Shown: piece by piece, positions 10,153 to 21,700 of the stretch
Numbering within the stretch: the stretch's first letter is position 1
Layout: the number at the start of each line of letters is the position of its first letter
Source of the DNA: Stenocarpella maydis
Taxonomy: Eukaryota > Ascomycota > Sordariomycetes > Diaporthales > Diaporthaceae
DNA length: 64,000 nt
NCBI GenBank assembly: GCA_002270565.1
Contig: NQMI01000001.1
Coordinates: 1,291,618-1,355,617 of the forward strand
Direction: 5' to 3'
Program-made: the position numbers and the translations under genes
The notes under the pieces: model-generated
Database searches by the model: none
Told to the model about the DNA's origin: nothing
Seen by the model: only the letters and a program-made list of their open reading frames with translations

Positions 10153-13100
10153 AATCCCATTATATATATTATAATACTAGTATATTACGTTTTTTCTAAA
10201 ATACTTTCCTAAACTCATAATATTATCTTAGTATTCATACCAGTCTATCTGTATTCATCTCTATCTTTTCTTCTTTTAAGTAGAAAAGGTGTTACTATAT
10301 TTATTATTAATATATAGTATATTAAGTAATTAGTTGGGGCTTCTAAGGGTCAGTTTATAGCAAATTATCATTTTATTTCTAAGAGTAACAATCTCCTAAT
10401 TAACTTTAGCCTTTCTATAAGGTACTTAAGAGGTTCAATCCTTCTCTATTCTTCTTAAGCTAAATCTCCTGCTTGCTTATAGACGTATCCATAGGTCCAT
10501 TTAAGTATATTATCTATTTACTATTCTTAATAATATAACTCCTTCTTATACTATTAATTACAACCTTCTTGTAGAGAATAGCATTATCCTAAAAGATCTA
10601 GCTAGTAGTCTAATTAACTGGAAAATTTATACTATATAGCTATAGAAGTCCTAAGATTAGTTCTTAATATACTATATCAATAATATTTAGAGTTATAAAA
10701 GTAGTATATCCTTAGATTAAGATAAGTAGATAATCAGCCTCTATATTAATTACCCTATTTCTATATCCTATTTCTATACCTTCCATAATACTAAGTCTAT
10801 AGGGGTTTTCCTTCTAATACTATAAGATTTAATCTCTATTAATAATATTTAGTAATATAAAGTTATCCTAAGTACTACTATCCAATAGTATACTATATAT
10901 TCTTCCCTTCATTTCTACTTTTAGAATAATATATATATAGCTTTTATAAGTTATATATAGGGATTAATAGTTCATAATTAACTATTATCCCTTTATAGGT
11001 AATTATTATCTTTTCCCTATTCTTATTATTCATATGCCAAGCATTACCATTACTAGTTGCATTATCATTCCATCTCTTTATACTAGAATAAGAGTTTCTT
11101 ATCCAGGTAGATAGGACATTTAGTTAGCTTATACACCTATACTCTATTAAGTTCTTATAGGCATCTGAGTAGCAAATCTCCATTAAGTTTAAAGATTATA
11201 TAAGCCTTAATCTTATTATAGCTAGCAATCTTCCAATATCTAAGTTCAAAGTACTCATATGTCTTTATAATAGGTCCTAAGTAGAACCTTCTAAGGAAGA
11301 AAGATTAACTAGCTTTTTCCTAAAAGTAAATATAATAAGCATACTAAATATATAAGATCTATAAGATCTTAGTATGCTTAGGGTGCTATAGCTAGAGATA
11401 GGCCTTATCTCTANAGAATCAATCTTTTTATACCCTATAAATTTATATTTATTAGATATATACATATGTACTATGAAACTATTTCTTATGCCCTCTTTTT
11501 CTGCCTCTCCTTTTTGGCACCCTTTATTCCCCTTATAACTCTCCTATTGCGTTAGGGGCTCCTCTTCTTGCCTTCCACACTCCTCTTGGGGTGGTTGCTT
11601 GATTAGGGCTCTAGCAGAACGTGTGCCTTTTTGTGTGTGTGGAGGTTTTGTCCTCTCGCTCTCCCCTCTGGGCCCATTTTCAATAGGAGGCTGGTATAAT
11701 TCTTTTATAGCCTATACTAGGGGTATCCCTGTAATAGTAATTCTAGTTATACTAGTACTAGGCATAATAAGTTAGCACTTTTCTAGGTACTTTTTAGGAT
11801 CTTCATTAGAGTTTCTATATTTATTATTATCTTATATAAGGTGTTTATTATTTTCTTAAATATCTTTTATAGTACTTGAGTAGTTTAAATTGCTATTATT
11901 TATTACTATATTATATAGTAGTCCTTATCTTCCTATTACTAACTATCTTTCCTACTAAGATTATTTGGGAAACTATCTAGAGGCTTCTTTTTCTAAAAGG
12001 TATAGTAAGCATTAGTTATTAAAGTAAGAGGTCTAGTTAAGGGCTTTATACTTAGGGCTAATATCTGCTGCTTTTTTAGGAATAATTAGTAAGTTATCTA
12101 GATCCTTAGGTTTACTCTTATTAAGGTGGATTAAATATTCTATATAGAGGTTAGGTTAATAAATGCAAGGTATCTTACTTTTTAGGTATACTAGGCATTT
12201 TGTATTAAGTAAATAGCTATATTATTTAAGTTATTCCTAGCATATAATTATATTAACCTATTGTTATCCTTCTAGGATAGGTTTTTATAGTTATTTTCTA
12301 GGCTAGTAGTATTCCCTAGAGAAGTATCCTAGCCTTTTATAAATATAGCACTTCTAATTATTATTAGGGCGTCATTATACCACATTAAGCTCCATAGGTC
12401 CTAAATGAGTACCATAAGCAGTACCTCATCATCATTACTAAGGGCTATAAAAGTTACCCTTATAATAATACTTCTTCCTATTATTAGGTTAATATTAGGG
12501 CTTTCATTAACTTCTAGGATTCTTATACTATTACTCCTACTATCATTTAAGTAGGCAATTATTAATGCATATAACTATAGCAATATATTTTGCAAGTTTC
12601 TTAAGCCTATCTACTTTGGAGAGCTTATCCTTTATATCTTCGTTAAGTCCTCTATAGAACTAGCTTATAAATACTTTATCACCCTAACTAATATAGGTAG
12701 TAAGCTGCTTAAAGTAAGTAATATACTTAGAAGCTAAGCCTTATTATCTAAGTTATATAAGCTAATATTTAGTAGCTTATTTCTTATCTAGGTTGCTAAA
12801 AGCATCTTTTAAAGCTTATTTGAAGTTATTATATTTTTTAAAGATAACTTTAGTATTATCATCCCAATCCTTCTCATTATTCTCTAAGTAGTCTCTAAGA
12901 GTAAGTTTAAACCAAGTAAGAGCATTTCCTTAAGCTAATATCTAGCAAAAATAATCTTATTATAATTAGTTATAAACTAAAGTATATAATACTTAAAGTA
13001 TGCATAATACTAAGTAAGGAATCCCTAAACGGTTCCCTTATCTCCCTTATAAGGGCCAGGCTTATCCATTTTATAAGCCTTAGCTGACTAAACCATATAG

Positions 13101-13259
13101 AGACAATTAATTTCCTATTAAAGGGCTCCAATTTACAGGGCCATCTCTTAGGCACTCATAACCTAGGCCTATCCGTTATTAAAGGAGGTAATCAACATCA
13201 TATCTTCATATTACTCAATCAGTTGCACACATGGCCATTCTAAACAAGAGTCATCAAAA
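10153..13259 (-). pseudogene. Gag and protease remains of outer chromovirus
   Basis: Minus-strand reading gives a retrotransposon Gag-like stretch (QFYRGLNEDIKDKLSKVD, about 12600-12680) and a WF-containing segment near 13090. These are followed by stop-broken sequence leading to the RT start across the nested insertion. I could not pin down the protease active site. One undetermined base lies at 11414. No intact reading frame survives. Confidence 0.6.
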
Positions 13260-13718
13260 TATAATGATCATACCAAACCTTTATAGGGTTCAGTAGGTAA
13301 CATATAGGGTTTATATTAGCAGAGCGGCACAAAGGCAGCACATAGCTAAGCTACAGTATATAAAGACACTATTCACAAAGAGGGTATAATCAGAAGCTAT
13401 AAAGCTATCCAATTAGTAAAACTGAATACTTAGATTAACAACTAAAGAGTCTATTCTATAAAAGCTATCTACTATAATAATAACCATATTCATATATATA
13501 TCCTAACTCCTTAGATAACTATATTGTCTATATTCATAATTACCATAATAGAATATATAGACTATGGACATAGTCCACATAGTCTGGTTGTTGATAGGTC
13601 CTGGGCCCTAACCCTAGAGTCCACTAACTCCATCAAGTGTTTGCGGTGTTGTATCATAGCATCTGTTTCGCTAGCCCAAGAACGGGTCCCTGGGGTGCCA
13701 TCATGTTGGTTCATCACA
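13260..13718 (-). repeat. LTR of outer chromovirus (5' side)
   Basis: It starts TATAATGATCATACC (mutated TGTAATGATCA) and ends GGTTCATCACA. The left half matches 1726-2195. The right half matches the LTR piece at 15777-16022 rather than the partner LTR. Confidence 0.75.
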
Positions 13719-15155
13719 TTTTTATTATATACTTTCCCTTATATAAACCCTAACTAATTAGTTATAATATTATATATAGAGAAGCTACATTTTAGGAAAT
13801 TAAATAAGATTGTCCTTTTACTTTAATTAAGTCCCTAGGTTTTAAAGTTATACCTTATACATTCTATAAAAAGAAAGAATAATCTTAGTAGATAATAGAA
13901 GAGGTATTATATTATTCTACTTGTATTAAATATAGTAAGGAGTATAATAGTTCTAAGGTTCCTATAACTGCTTATAAGTTATATTTTCCATTATAATATA
14001 AGTTATTTATTAATCTTTGCTTAGTTTTCTATATAATTTCTAAAGAGAAGTAGTTTTATACTTAAGAGTCTAAAGCCTAAGAGAGCTCTTTATGACGCTT
14101 ATTATCAAATAAATAAGATAATAGCCTAATTAGAATAATTATATCTATAGTAAGAGTCTTTAGTGCATTACAGTACTAGTCTAATAAATGCTGGTTTAAT
14201 GGCTTTAGATAAGTCTAATAAAGATAAGCATTCTAAGTATATTAAGGCCATTAATTTATCTATAGCTAAAGAATCTAAGGTAACCTTTAAGATTTAATAG
14301 GGTAGTAGTTTTATTATTATGGATTAGGGTGTTATAATAGAGAGTATTAATATACGATTTTCTAATTAGTTATTTAGTAGTATACCTAAAGTACCTCTAG
14401 GTAGTTTGCTAAGTTCTTAATAGGTTCATATAAATCATCTTTATCTTTATATTCTTCCTATTTAATTGGATATTCTTTATATTCGTCCTATTTAATTAGA
14501 TATTCTATTATATTACTATATATTCTATAATTAAGGATCTTTTTAACTTTATATTCTAGTTTATAATTATTAAGTTCTACTTTTATTACTAGTTTAGCTA
14601 ATTTAAGTACTAGTTTTAATATTAAGATATAAAAAACTAGGTAGATTCTCATTCCCTTAGGTAATATAAACTTATAGTTAGTTTCTAATATTTATTTTTT
14701 AATTTAAAATGATTTAAGCTTCTTAAAATTAAGTTTATTACTAAATCTCTTATATTTAATTTATTTTTCGTAAAGTAGATAGATTATATTTCTCTTCCTA
14801 AAGATTAGTCCTTTAATCTTTCTTTATTTGCTCATTTTGGTATTCATTCGTATATAAATTATAAGTCTAAATAGAGTTATTTCTAGGTTTCTCTAATTTT
14901 CTTTATATAATCTATAGCCTTAGGTGCTTTAGTTCTTCTAGTAGGGTGCTAGTAGGCTTTTAGGTTAAATCCATAGTTACTATAGAATTGTAATATACTA
15001 GTTATATATACGTCTGTATTATTATATGTGAATTATATAATACCTAGTTATCTTGCTAATAGTTAATATAGCAGCATAAATACTATTTTAGGATCTAGTT
15101 GAGATATTCTATTTTCCTATCTGTCTATAGGTATGCTATTATTAATNACCTTATA
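13719..15155 (-). mobile_element. Fragment of another chromovirus (integrase end and chromodomain)
   Basis: Minus-strand sequence at 14590-14960 parallels 3370-3700 of the outer element (end of integrase). A chromodomain remnant at about 14405-14545 reads DDLYEPIKNLANYLEVL. On the plus strand at 13922-13999 there is a Cys/Tyr ladder like that at 2408-2500, with the first Cys still intact (TGT at 13922), so the antisense accessory frame is represented here too. An undetermined base lies at 15147. Confidence 0.6.
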
Positions 15156-16022
15156 TAGTGCGAACTATAACATAAGGCTATTTAGTTGATAGAACTAAAT
15201 ACTTAGGTTAATGACTGAAGAGTTTATTTTATGAGAGCTATCTACTATTATTAAACGGAACCGCTCAGCAAGGAGTTACCCTAGACTTGCAAATCAGGCA
15301 ATTTTCGCTAAGTACGCCCAGTACGTGCATAACGCAAGATGAGTTTGGTGGCCGTAAGTCGATTATTTTGGCCTACATTTGCACCTTAATTCAGACCTCT
15401 ACATTACCCTTATTTCTTACCCAAAAAATATATAACTTAGTACATTAGATAGCTTAATTTCTGAAGTTCATATATACTTATCTTGGGTATTGCTAGGGCT
15501 ATAGTTGGCTGGTTGCTTGGAACCAAAGATGGTGTATTGGAAGGGCGAATTTTCCAGCATTTGCAAATTTACACCAGAGCCTACCGCAGCATGCCCAGGG
15601 GTGAGACAACATCGGAGGGTATATAAGGAGGGCTTACAGAAGCCCAACTTAATTCAATACAAAGTTGTCCAGATCATTATCAATCATCCGAATTCACCTC
15701 AGAGCACCATACTGCAACCCTGCCGAAACACACACACGCTGAACTGAATGCTATTCTATAGCACAAATTCATCAGAACTATAGTAATGACTATATCCGTA
15801 TATATATTCTGACTCTTTAGATAACTATATTGCCTATGTTTATAGTTACTATAGTGGAATATATAGACTATGGACATAGTTAACATATTCTGGTTGCTGA
15901 CGGGTCCTGGACCCTAACCCTGGCCTGGTGCATCCCGTTATCTTGTGCCTGCGGGGTTGTGTCGTGGCAGTTGGTCTCGACTACCCTGGGTCCTGGGGTG
16001 CCATCGTGTTGGTTTATAACAC
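15156..16022 (-). repeat. Chromovirus LTR interrupted by a solo LTR
   Basis: The two LTR pieces (about 15156-15248 and 15777-16022) join into one LTR of the same type as 13260-13718 once 15249-15776 and one copy of ACTAT are taken out. It ends GGTTTATAACA at 16022. The 5' end is eroded. Confidence 0.75.
15249..15776 (+). mobile_element. Solo LTR (family A) with ACTAT target duplication
   Basis: This 528-bp unit is flanked by ACTAT on both sides (15244-15248 and 15777-15781) and its last ~330 bp match the repeat at 1-326. It carries TATATAAG at 15620-15627. It is clearly less AT-rich than its surroundings, so it inserted after most of the RIP damage to the host LTR, or escaped it. No internal coding region is present, so it is a solo LTR. 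Confidence 0.82.
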
Positions 16023-16680
16023 ACCTATAGGCAAAATCAACTTCCTTTATTATTTAGTAAAGGCTAGAGCAGCTATAAAGCCAACAATTATTCGATTAGT
16101 TTAGAGGTATACTAGAAATTGGCCTATAAGCCTCTAGAAGGCATTAAATTACCTAGAAATCTAGCTAAATTGAGAGGATTATGAGAATAGCATAGCTGAA
16201 GCCTTACCCAAGAATGCTAGCAATAAGGACCTTATCATAAGGGACTATATACTCAAATTGGCCTAAAACACTAGCTCGGTGCAAAGATAGCAGGCCAGGA
16301 ACATTACTAACACCTTTAAGGAAATATAGGCTAGAATAGCCTTCTTAGAGCAAGAAAATGCTAAGCTCAAGGCTTGTAACAGTACTCAGAGGGGCATAAA
16401 GAAACGCCATACCATCCCCAACCCCAACAAAAAATTCATAAGTACTTATGAGATATTAAGCTAAGGAGGGTCTATTGAAGACCTTGAAGAGGAGTTTTAG
16501 TCTCTAGAAGATATACCTACTGATGAAGAAGTATTTAAAGGCTTTAGTGATAAGGGACTAGGTAATAAGGATAAGGAGGATATTCTGGCACTAATTATTA
16601 TGAGATCTAAGAGTAGAATTAAGTGGCCGGCTAGATATATAGATTAGCCATCTTCTAAGCTTCAATTTGCTATATAAATC
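16023..16680 (+). pseudogene. C-terminal relic of a pogo/Fot1-type DDE transposase
   Basis: One frame with a few stops reads through typical tail sequence of fungal pogo-family transposases: a Leu/Glu-rich coil (FLEQENAKLKAC), then STQRGIKKRHTIPNPNKKFI, then GGSIEDLEEEF and an acidic end. The HTH and catalytic DDE parts are absent, since the chromovirus LTR abuts it on the left. It is less mutated than the gypsy remains. Confidence 0.65.
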
Positions 16681-18218
16681 CACTCTTAATACCAAGTATT
16701 GAGTATTTTATGTGTATCATGAGTTTGGGCAGTTTGTATGTGGCTCCTCGTTCCACTGGTAGGGGTGTTCCACTAGTGGGGGTCAGATGGTATAATGCAG
16801 AAAAGAAGAACCCCATGTACGGATTGCGAAAAGAACAAAAAAGGGCAGAAAAGGCATGAAGTATAGTCAGTCAGATCTGCAATACCACACTCATCGCTCT
16901 CCATTATTTGACCGGGGGTCGGTACCGTAGCCTCGCGTAGGGCCAGTTGGCGTCCCACATGCTTCTTCGGGCATGCGATGAGCCCGTACGGTGTGATATA
17001 TGTGTGTATCCCTGGTCCCACACGTCTGTTCGGTTGGGCGTCGAATGGCTCGTTGCGACTTGTGTTGGTGTGCAGCAGAGGGGCAAATAAACCGACTGGC
17101 CCAGCTGTAGCCAAGCCCTGCCAGCGCCGGGGAAAAACCAGCCGGTAGTGCTTGACACTCAAAGATGCATGTGCTCGAAGCCGAATTGAGGCAACAATCC
17201 TGAGTAAGCATCTACAGGGTGGGCTAGTCAAACCCGACAGCAGGCTCTAGGCGGGAGGGGACGAATCCCACGCCGGGAAACCTCGTGTTACCGATGTGGT
17301 ATGGCCTCTGTGTGGACTGGGCACCACCGAGCACTGGTAGGCGGGGGATGGCCGTCATCTGAATGGTGGATGGCGTGGTATATTGCTTACCAAGTGGCCA
17401 TCACGTCGCATCACTTTTCTGCGGTGTGATTCCGTGGGTGAGGTGGCATACTAACGTGGTTCCTTGCCTTGCCTGACTGCCTAGGTGGCGGGCATGCAAG
17501 TAGAAATACTTGGCTCGATAGAAGACGCCCATGTTTTCTGGGGCTCGGTCGGAAGGCCTCGCCCACGGTCCAGCAGACGTCAGAATACTTCACGTAATGG
17601 CATCAAGTAAGCCGGGCAACTGTTGAAGCCGAAGGAAAATTCACGGCAAAAGGTCATCGGAGGCACTCCACGGAAAATTTACAAGGAAATCCCTAGTGGC
17701 ATGAGCTCTGCGTGATCGAGTGTTGAGTCACGGCCGTCACGAGGTTGTTTTTGCAGCCTTAGATCATATGCTGCTCGTTAGTAATTGAACCAGTGTACGG
17801 GAGGAGAGAGCATTTGGGTATCTCCTCGGGTGGGATAGTTGTACAGTTGAGATTGACTGAATGTGTAACAATACTCTCCATTGCACAGGGGAACGTCCGT
17901 TCCTGTCACCAAACAGGCTGCCTGGGGTTGCCATCAAATATTAAGGTCTATCGTGAGGTTGAGGCTGCACCTCGAAGCTACATATGTACCAACGCAAATC
18001 CCCGAGGTCCACCATTTTCGCCAATCCATTACTCCCGACATGGTTTTCGTAAATGACAGCCGTTTCGCTTGGTCCAGTGAAGGAAAGTCTAGAAGGGTAT
18101 AAGTCGTGACAAACAGGTTGGATCCATCTCGGTCATTAGCTTGCTCAATCATGAGACGTCCAAAATCGTCCAAGAATCATCCGAGACATGTCTTCTCGAT
18201 CCGCCACTCAATCACAAA
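16681..18218. other. Boundary zone between AT-rich transposon block and gene-bearing DNA
   Basis: Base composition changes within about 100 bases near 16,700 from strongly AT-rich to about half GC. Several overlapping open frames exist on both strands at 16770-17230, but none shows a recognisable domain, start context or splice structure, so I call none of them a gene. Confidence 0.55.
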
Positions 18219-19164
18219 TCAGAGAACAAGAGCCGCAATACCGGCGACCAAGCCGAGAGCACCGGCCTGAGATCCCATCCTGGGAGCACCCGCGGTGACG
18301 ACACTGGCGGGAGGCGAAGTGGGAGCCACGGGCGTGTTCGTAGGCGAAGTGAAGGAGAAGGTGGTAGGGGTCGGGACGCCGCCACCGATGGGAGTGGTTC
18401 CTGACAGGAAGGTCGACGGTGGAGGTGTGCTAACAATCACAGTCGTCGAGGTCACTGTGCTAGAGGAAACTCCCGGCAAATGTGTGGTTGGGGCACCAGG
18501 GGCACCAGGGGTGCTTGGAGTGTCGGTGGGAATGGTGACAGGCGGAGGAATCACGACGGTGGAGTTAACACTCGGGTAGGGAATGCTGCCTGACGGGGTG
18601 GTTTTGGTCTCACAGGGCACCTCGGTCGTGTAGGTGGAGGTGGTAGTGATGGGCTGAGGAGTCGAGACCGACAGAGTACATGGGCAGGCTGCAAAGGACC
18701 GTCAGCCTCGTACAACATGAAACCCCCCGGGTGATTGATGCACCAAAGTCGCGAGCCCCACAGAAAGTCTTCCTGGGGCGTTGTCATACAACCTTTGCAT
18801 GCAGCTTTGCATGTGCAAACTGAGAAACAATCAAGAGGGGCAAGACCCGAGGGCAGGAATGGGCAAGGGTACTTACGCAAGGTGATGGTGGTGGCAGAAG
18901 TCACTGTGTAGGTGACATTGTTCCAGGCCCAGGTGGTGGGAGACTGCAGAGAACATGGGTCAGCAACGCCTCGACGAAGCTGCCGTGGAGAGGAAGACAT
19001 ACCGGGCAGTAGGTGGTGTAAGAGGGCACGACGACGGTGGTCCACGCAGTGCTCGTAGGAAGAGAACCACCTGTGGGACCCGCGGCGGTGCCAGTGCCCC
19101 AATGCTTGCCAGCCTGGGCAGAGGCAAAGAGGCCGGCGAGGGAGGTGATCTGGAGAAATCTCAT
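18219..19164 (-). CDS. GPI-anchored Ser/Thr/Pro-rich cell wall protein
   Basis: Three exons on the minus strand (19164-19003, 18943-18877, 18688-18219) give 232 residues. The introns have GTATGT and GTAAGT donors and CAG acceptors and close in frame. The start MRFLQITSLAGLFASAQA is a clear signal peptide. The middle is Ser/Thr/Pro/Val-rich with a few Cys (TYCP, CPCT, VPCET) and several possible N-glycosylation sites (NNVT, NST). The C-terminus (GALGLVAGIAALVL after small residues) is a typical GPI-attachment signal. The mature protein should sit in the plasma membrane or wall as a glycosylated stalk. No enzymatic domain is visible and I cannot name an orthologue. The second intron (188 bp) is longer than usual here. 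Confidence 0.8.
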
Positions 19165-21700
19165 TGTGGCGGAACGAAGGTTGGTTTGTTGTGTCTGCTG
19201 AGAGCAGCAAGAGTGGTGGAGTGATGGTTTTGCCGGCCTTGACGTTGGCCTCTGACAACGAAGGTGAGAGTCGATGAAGACCGACGATGTGGTTATGTGC
19301 AATAACGAATGTGCAAAGTGATGCGAGAGGTGAGATATGTGTGTTTGTGTGTGTGTATGTGAGGGAGAGGGAGAGGAAGAGGGTCAGGGTGTAACTGGTG
19401 GGAGGCGAGAGTGCAGGTGGGTTGAATAGACTTATATCAACAGGGAAGGGACGACAGAAAGACGAGTCGACAGCCTCGGCGTGCTCTCGAACTTACCTGC
19501 AGGGACCAGGCACAAGCGCAGGAAGGCTGGGAAGGTGCCTAGCTAGGTGGTGGTGGTGGTGATGGTGATGGTGGCAAAGAAGGGCAAGAAGGGAGGCAAG
19601 CAGGGCAGTCGCAGGGCCTGTCCCAAGGGTAGGCAAGGCACCCAGTCAGCTCACATCATCAACCACCAACACGACCACCGACGACTGTGGAAGGAGCGGA
19701 GTGGAGGCGAGCGGTGCGGTTCGATACGATGCGATGCCCTGGGACACGATCCCAACCCGAGAGAAGGCACTCGGCCTTTCCTTTCCTCACTCCTCACTCC
19801 TCACTCAGCAAACCTTCCCTCACTTACTCACTTACTCACTCACTCACACCACTACCATCACTTCAATGCTACCTGCCTGGGTCGACCAGAGTGCCGGCAG
19901 AGAGACCTACCTGGCGGGCATGTTCATGGGTGCCAATGACATGTCGTGACAGCACGCTTGCCTGCCTGCCTGCCTGCCTCCTTCTTGCCCGAAGAGTACT
20001 TCTCGGATACCAAACTTGGAAGTAAGGAAACAGACCAGTCCGCAAACAGGTGAGCGAGGGCTGGCAAAAAGAGGTCAGCCGCCACTTTCCGTATCGCCAT
20101 CAAGAAACATGCCACACTGGAGTCATGTCTGTCCTCCACGGTGTCCCTGCACTTTCCCTTCAACGGCCGCGGCAACTGTCACACTCGATCTTGCAGCTGG
20201 TCGCTCGAGTAGCACTTGCCCGAGGGGACACACCATATGGGAAGAACATGACATACTGTACCATACCATGGGAAAGTGATGGCATCAAGGACCGCGCGCT
20301 CTGTGCTCCGTTGTCTGCGACGCAAAGGCAGCGTGGTTGTCGCCATATGCCACCCTTCAACTCTGAACGTCTGTCCCAGGCCGGCGGAAGCTCCCATGAT
20401 ACATGACAGCCAAGCTTTTGAGAAATGGCACTCTGTGCACGCCATGTCGTATTTCGCATCATCTTATCGACCGAGGGGTCTGACGCAGTGACGTACGAGT
20501 CAAGCCACGAGGCTAGAAGGCTTTGGAATCTTTCCATACTCGGCCCATTAGACAGTCAGTCATCCAGCCGTCGCCCTTTGACAGCTGGCAGTGGACAGTG
20601 TGGTGGTGTCGAGTCAACTTATCGTCCAGGTCGAATACGAGAAATCCTCGCCCAACTGTCAGCCAAACAACCCGTCATTGGTTAGACCTGATTCTCAAGT
20701 TCGGTTTTGGCAGATAGCGAGACCAGGCTCCTGCATCATGGCGATAGTCGCTCGTGGCCGGAGCGGGGATCCTTGCACTGCAGCTGCCACTCACCAAGCT
20801 AGCGGTGTGAACGCCATCAACTCCCTTCGGCCTCCTTCGTCTTCTCAACCCACGGCCGAATCCATTTGGCTGGGTCGACCATGAGAAACAACATGCCTCG
20901 TGTAGGTTGACACGTCTTTTGTGAGCCGACACCCTGCTTCCACCGTGGCATAGCCCGACGCGAGCTCCGTCTCCACGTTCGTGATACAGTGACTACTGAT
21001 CCGGCATACCAGCCCACACCCCGCCTCGGCTCAACGTTACCTTTGATCACCATCGTCACGTCGCTCTTCACTTCGGGAGCCCAAGTTGAACAAGATGGGC
21101 TGCCGAGATCAAATGCTTCATTGGCTCAGCCGGGCCGAATGCCCCAAAAAAAGAACGAGCCTTTTTAGAGGCACCAAACGTTGTTTGGGCCTTGGTTGAA
21201 CTGAGCACATTGGTAAGCCCAGAATCACCGGCCTGACAGCAATGTCAGCAAATAACAGACCAGGTGGCTGATGACGAACCAGACTGAGGCTTGTCTCGCT
21301 GAGCCTCTCAGGCTCCCTGACCTCAGTGCTTACCCAATCCACTCAGGGCCGCCTTTCAACGTCGCACAGGGCCGTGGGCTTGCTATACGACATCTCTGTT
21401 GGGGGAAGAGCACCGGTTCGATTCCTCTTCCCATGTGAGAACAGCATCACGGGCGACTTTTCCTTGAGGTGCTCTTTTTTTTTTCCAGCCGAAAAGACTC
21501 GCCGTCTGTAATGCTGCCAGGTCACTTCGCGGCCAATCCTCCGGACTCGTCTTTGAACTTGTCCCTCTACTCACCGCGCAATAAGTAGATGCAACGCTCC
21601 AGGTCCGCCAGCCCTTCAATCCACCCATACAGGAAAGCCCTGGAGCTTACGTCGAGCTTGGAATGAGAGATTATCAGGTGTGCCCTCATCACGATAATTA
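19165..21700. other. Intergenic: promoter and microsatellites, no gene seen
   Basis: The first part is the upstream region of the GPI-protein gene, with GT- and GA-rich tracts at 19325-19385. A GGT/GAT repeat lies at about 19545-19576, CTCA-type repeats at about 19794-19850 and a TGCC repeat at about 19959-19979. Short overlapping open frames have no family resemblance. A perfect 8-bp stem (21403-21410 with 21425-21432) encloses a pol III B-box-like motif. Confidence 0.5.

Larger units (their letters stand above)
1726..13718 (-). mobile_element. Degenerate Ty3/gypsy chromovirus, split by a nested element
   Basis: Read from right to left this remnant has a 5' LTR (13260-13718), gag/protease remains (10153-13259), an interruption (5870-10147), then reverse transcriptase, RNase H, integrase and chromodomain remains (5864 down to about 3200), a 1-kb tail, and a 3' LTR (1726-2195). 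Without the insertion and its duplicated bases it would be about 7.7 kb, normal for a gypsy element. All coding parts are full of TAA/TAG stops and C-to-T or G-to-A type changes, the pattern of RIP, so it is dead. The two LTRs differ in half their length and the flanking pentamers (GATAA and TTTTT) do not match, so the ends may come from recombined elements. Confidence 0.8.

Noticed and set aside
16773..17231. 152-codon minus-strand frame with overlapping companions
   Set aside because: There is no recognisable domain or signal. Several frames are open at once in GC-rich DNA at the edge of the transposon block.
18551..19258. 235-codon minus-strand frame over the GPI-protein gene
   Set aside because: It reads through both introns in other phases. 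The three-exon model gives signal peptide, Ser/Thr stalk and GPI signal in one frame.
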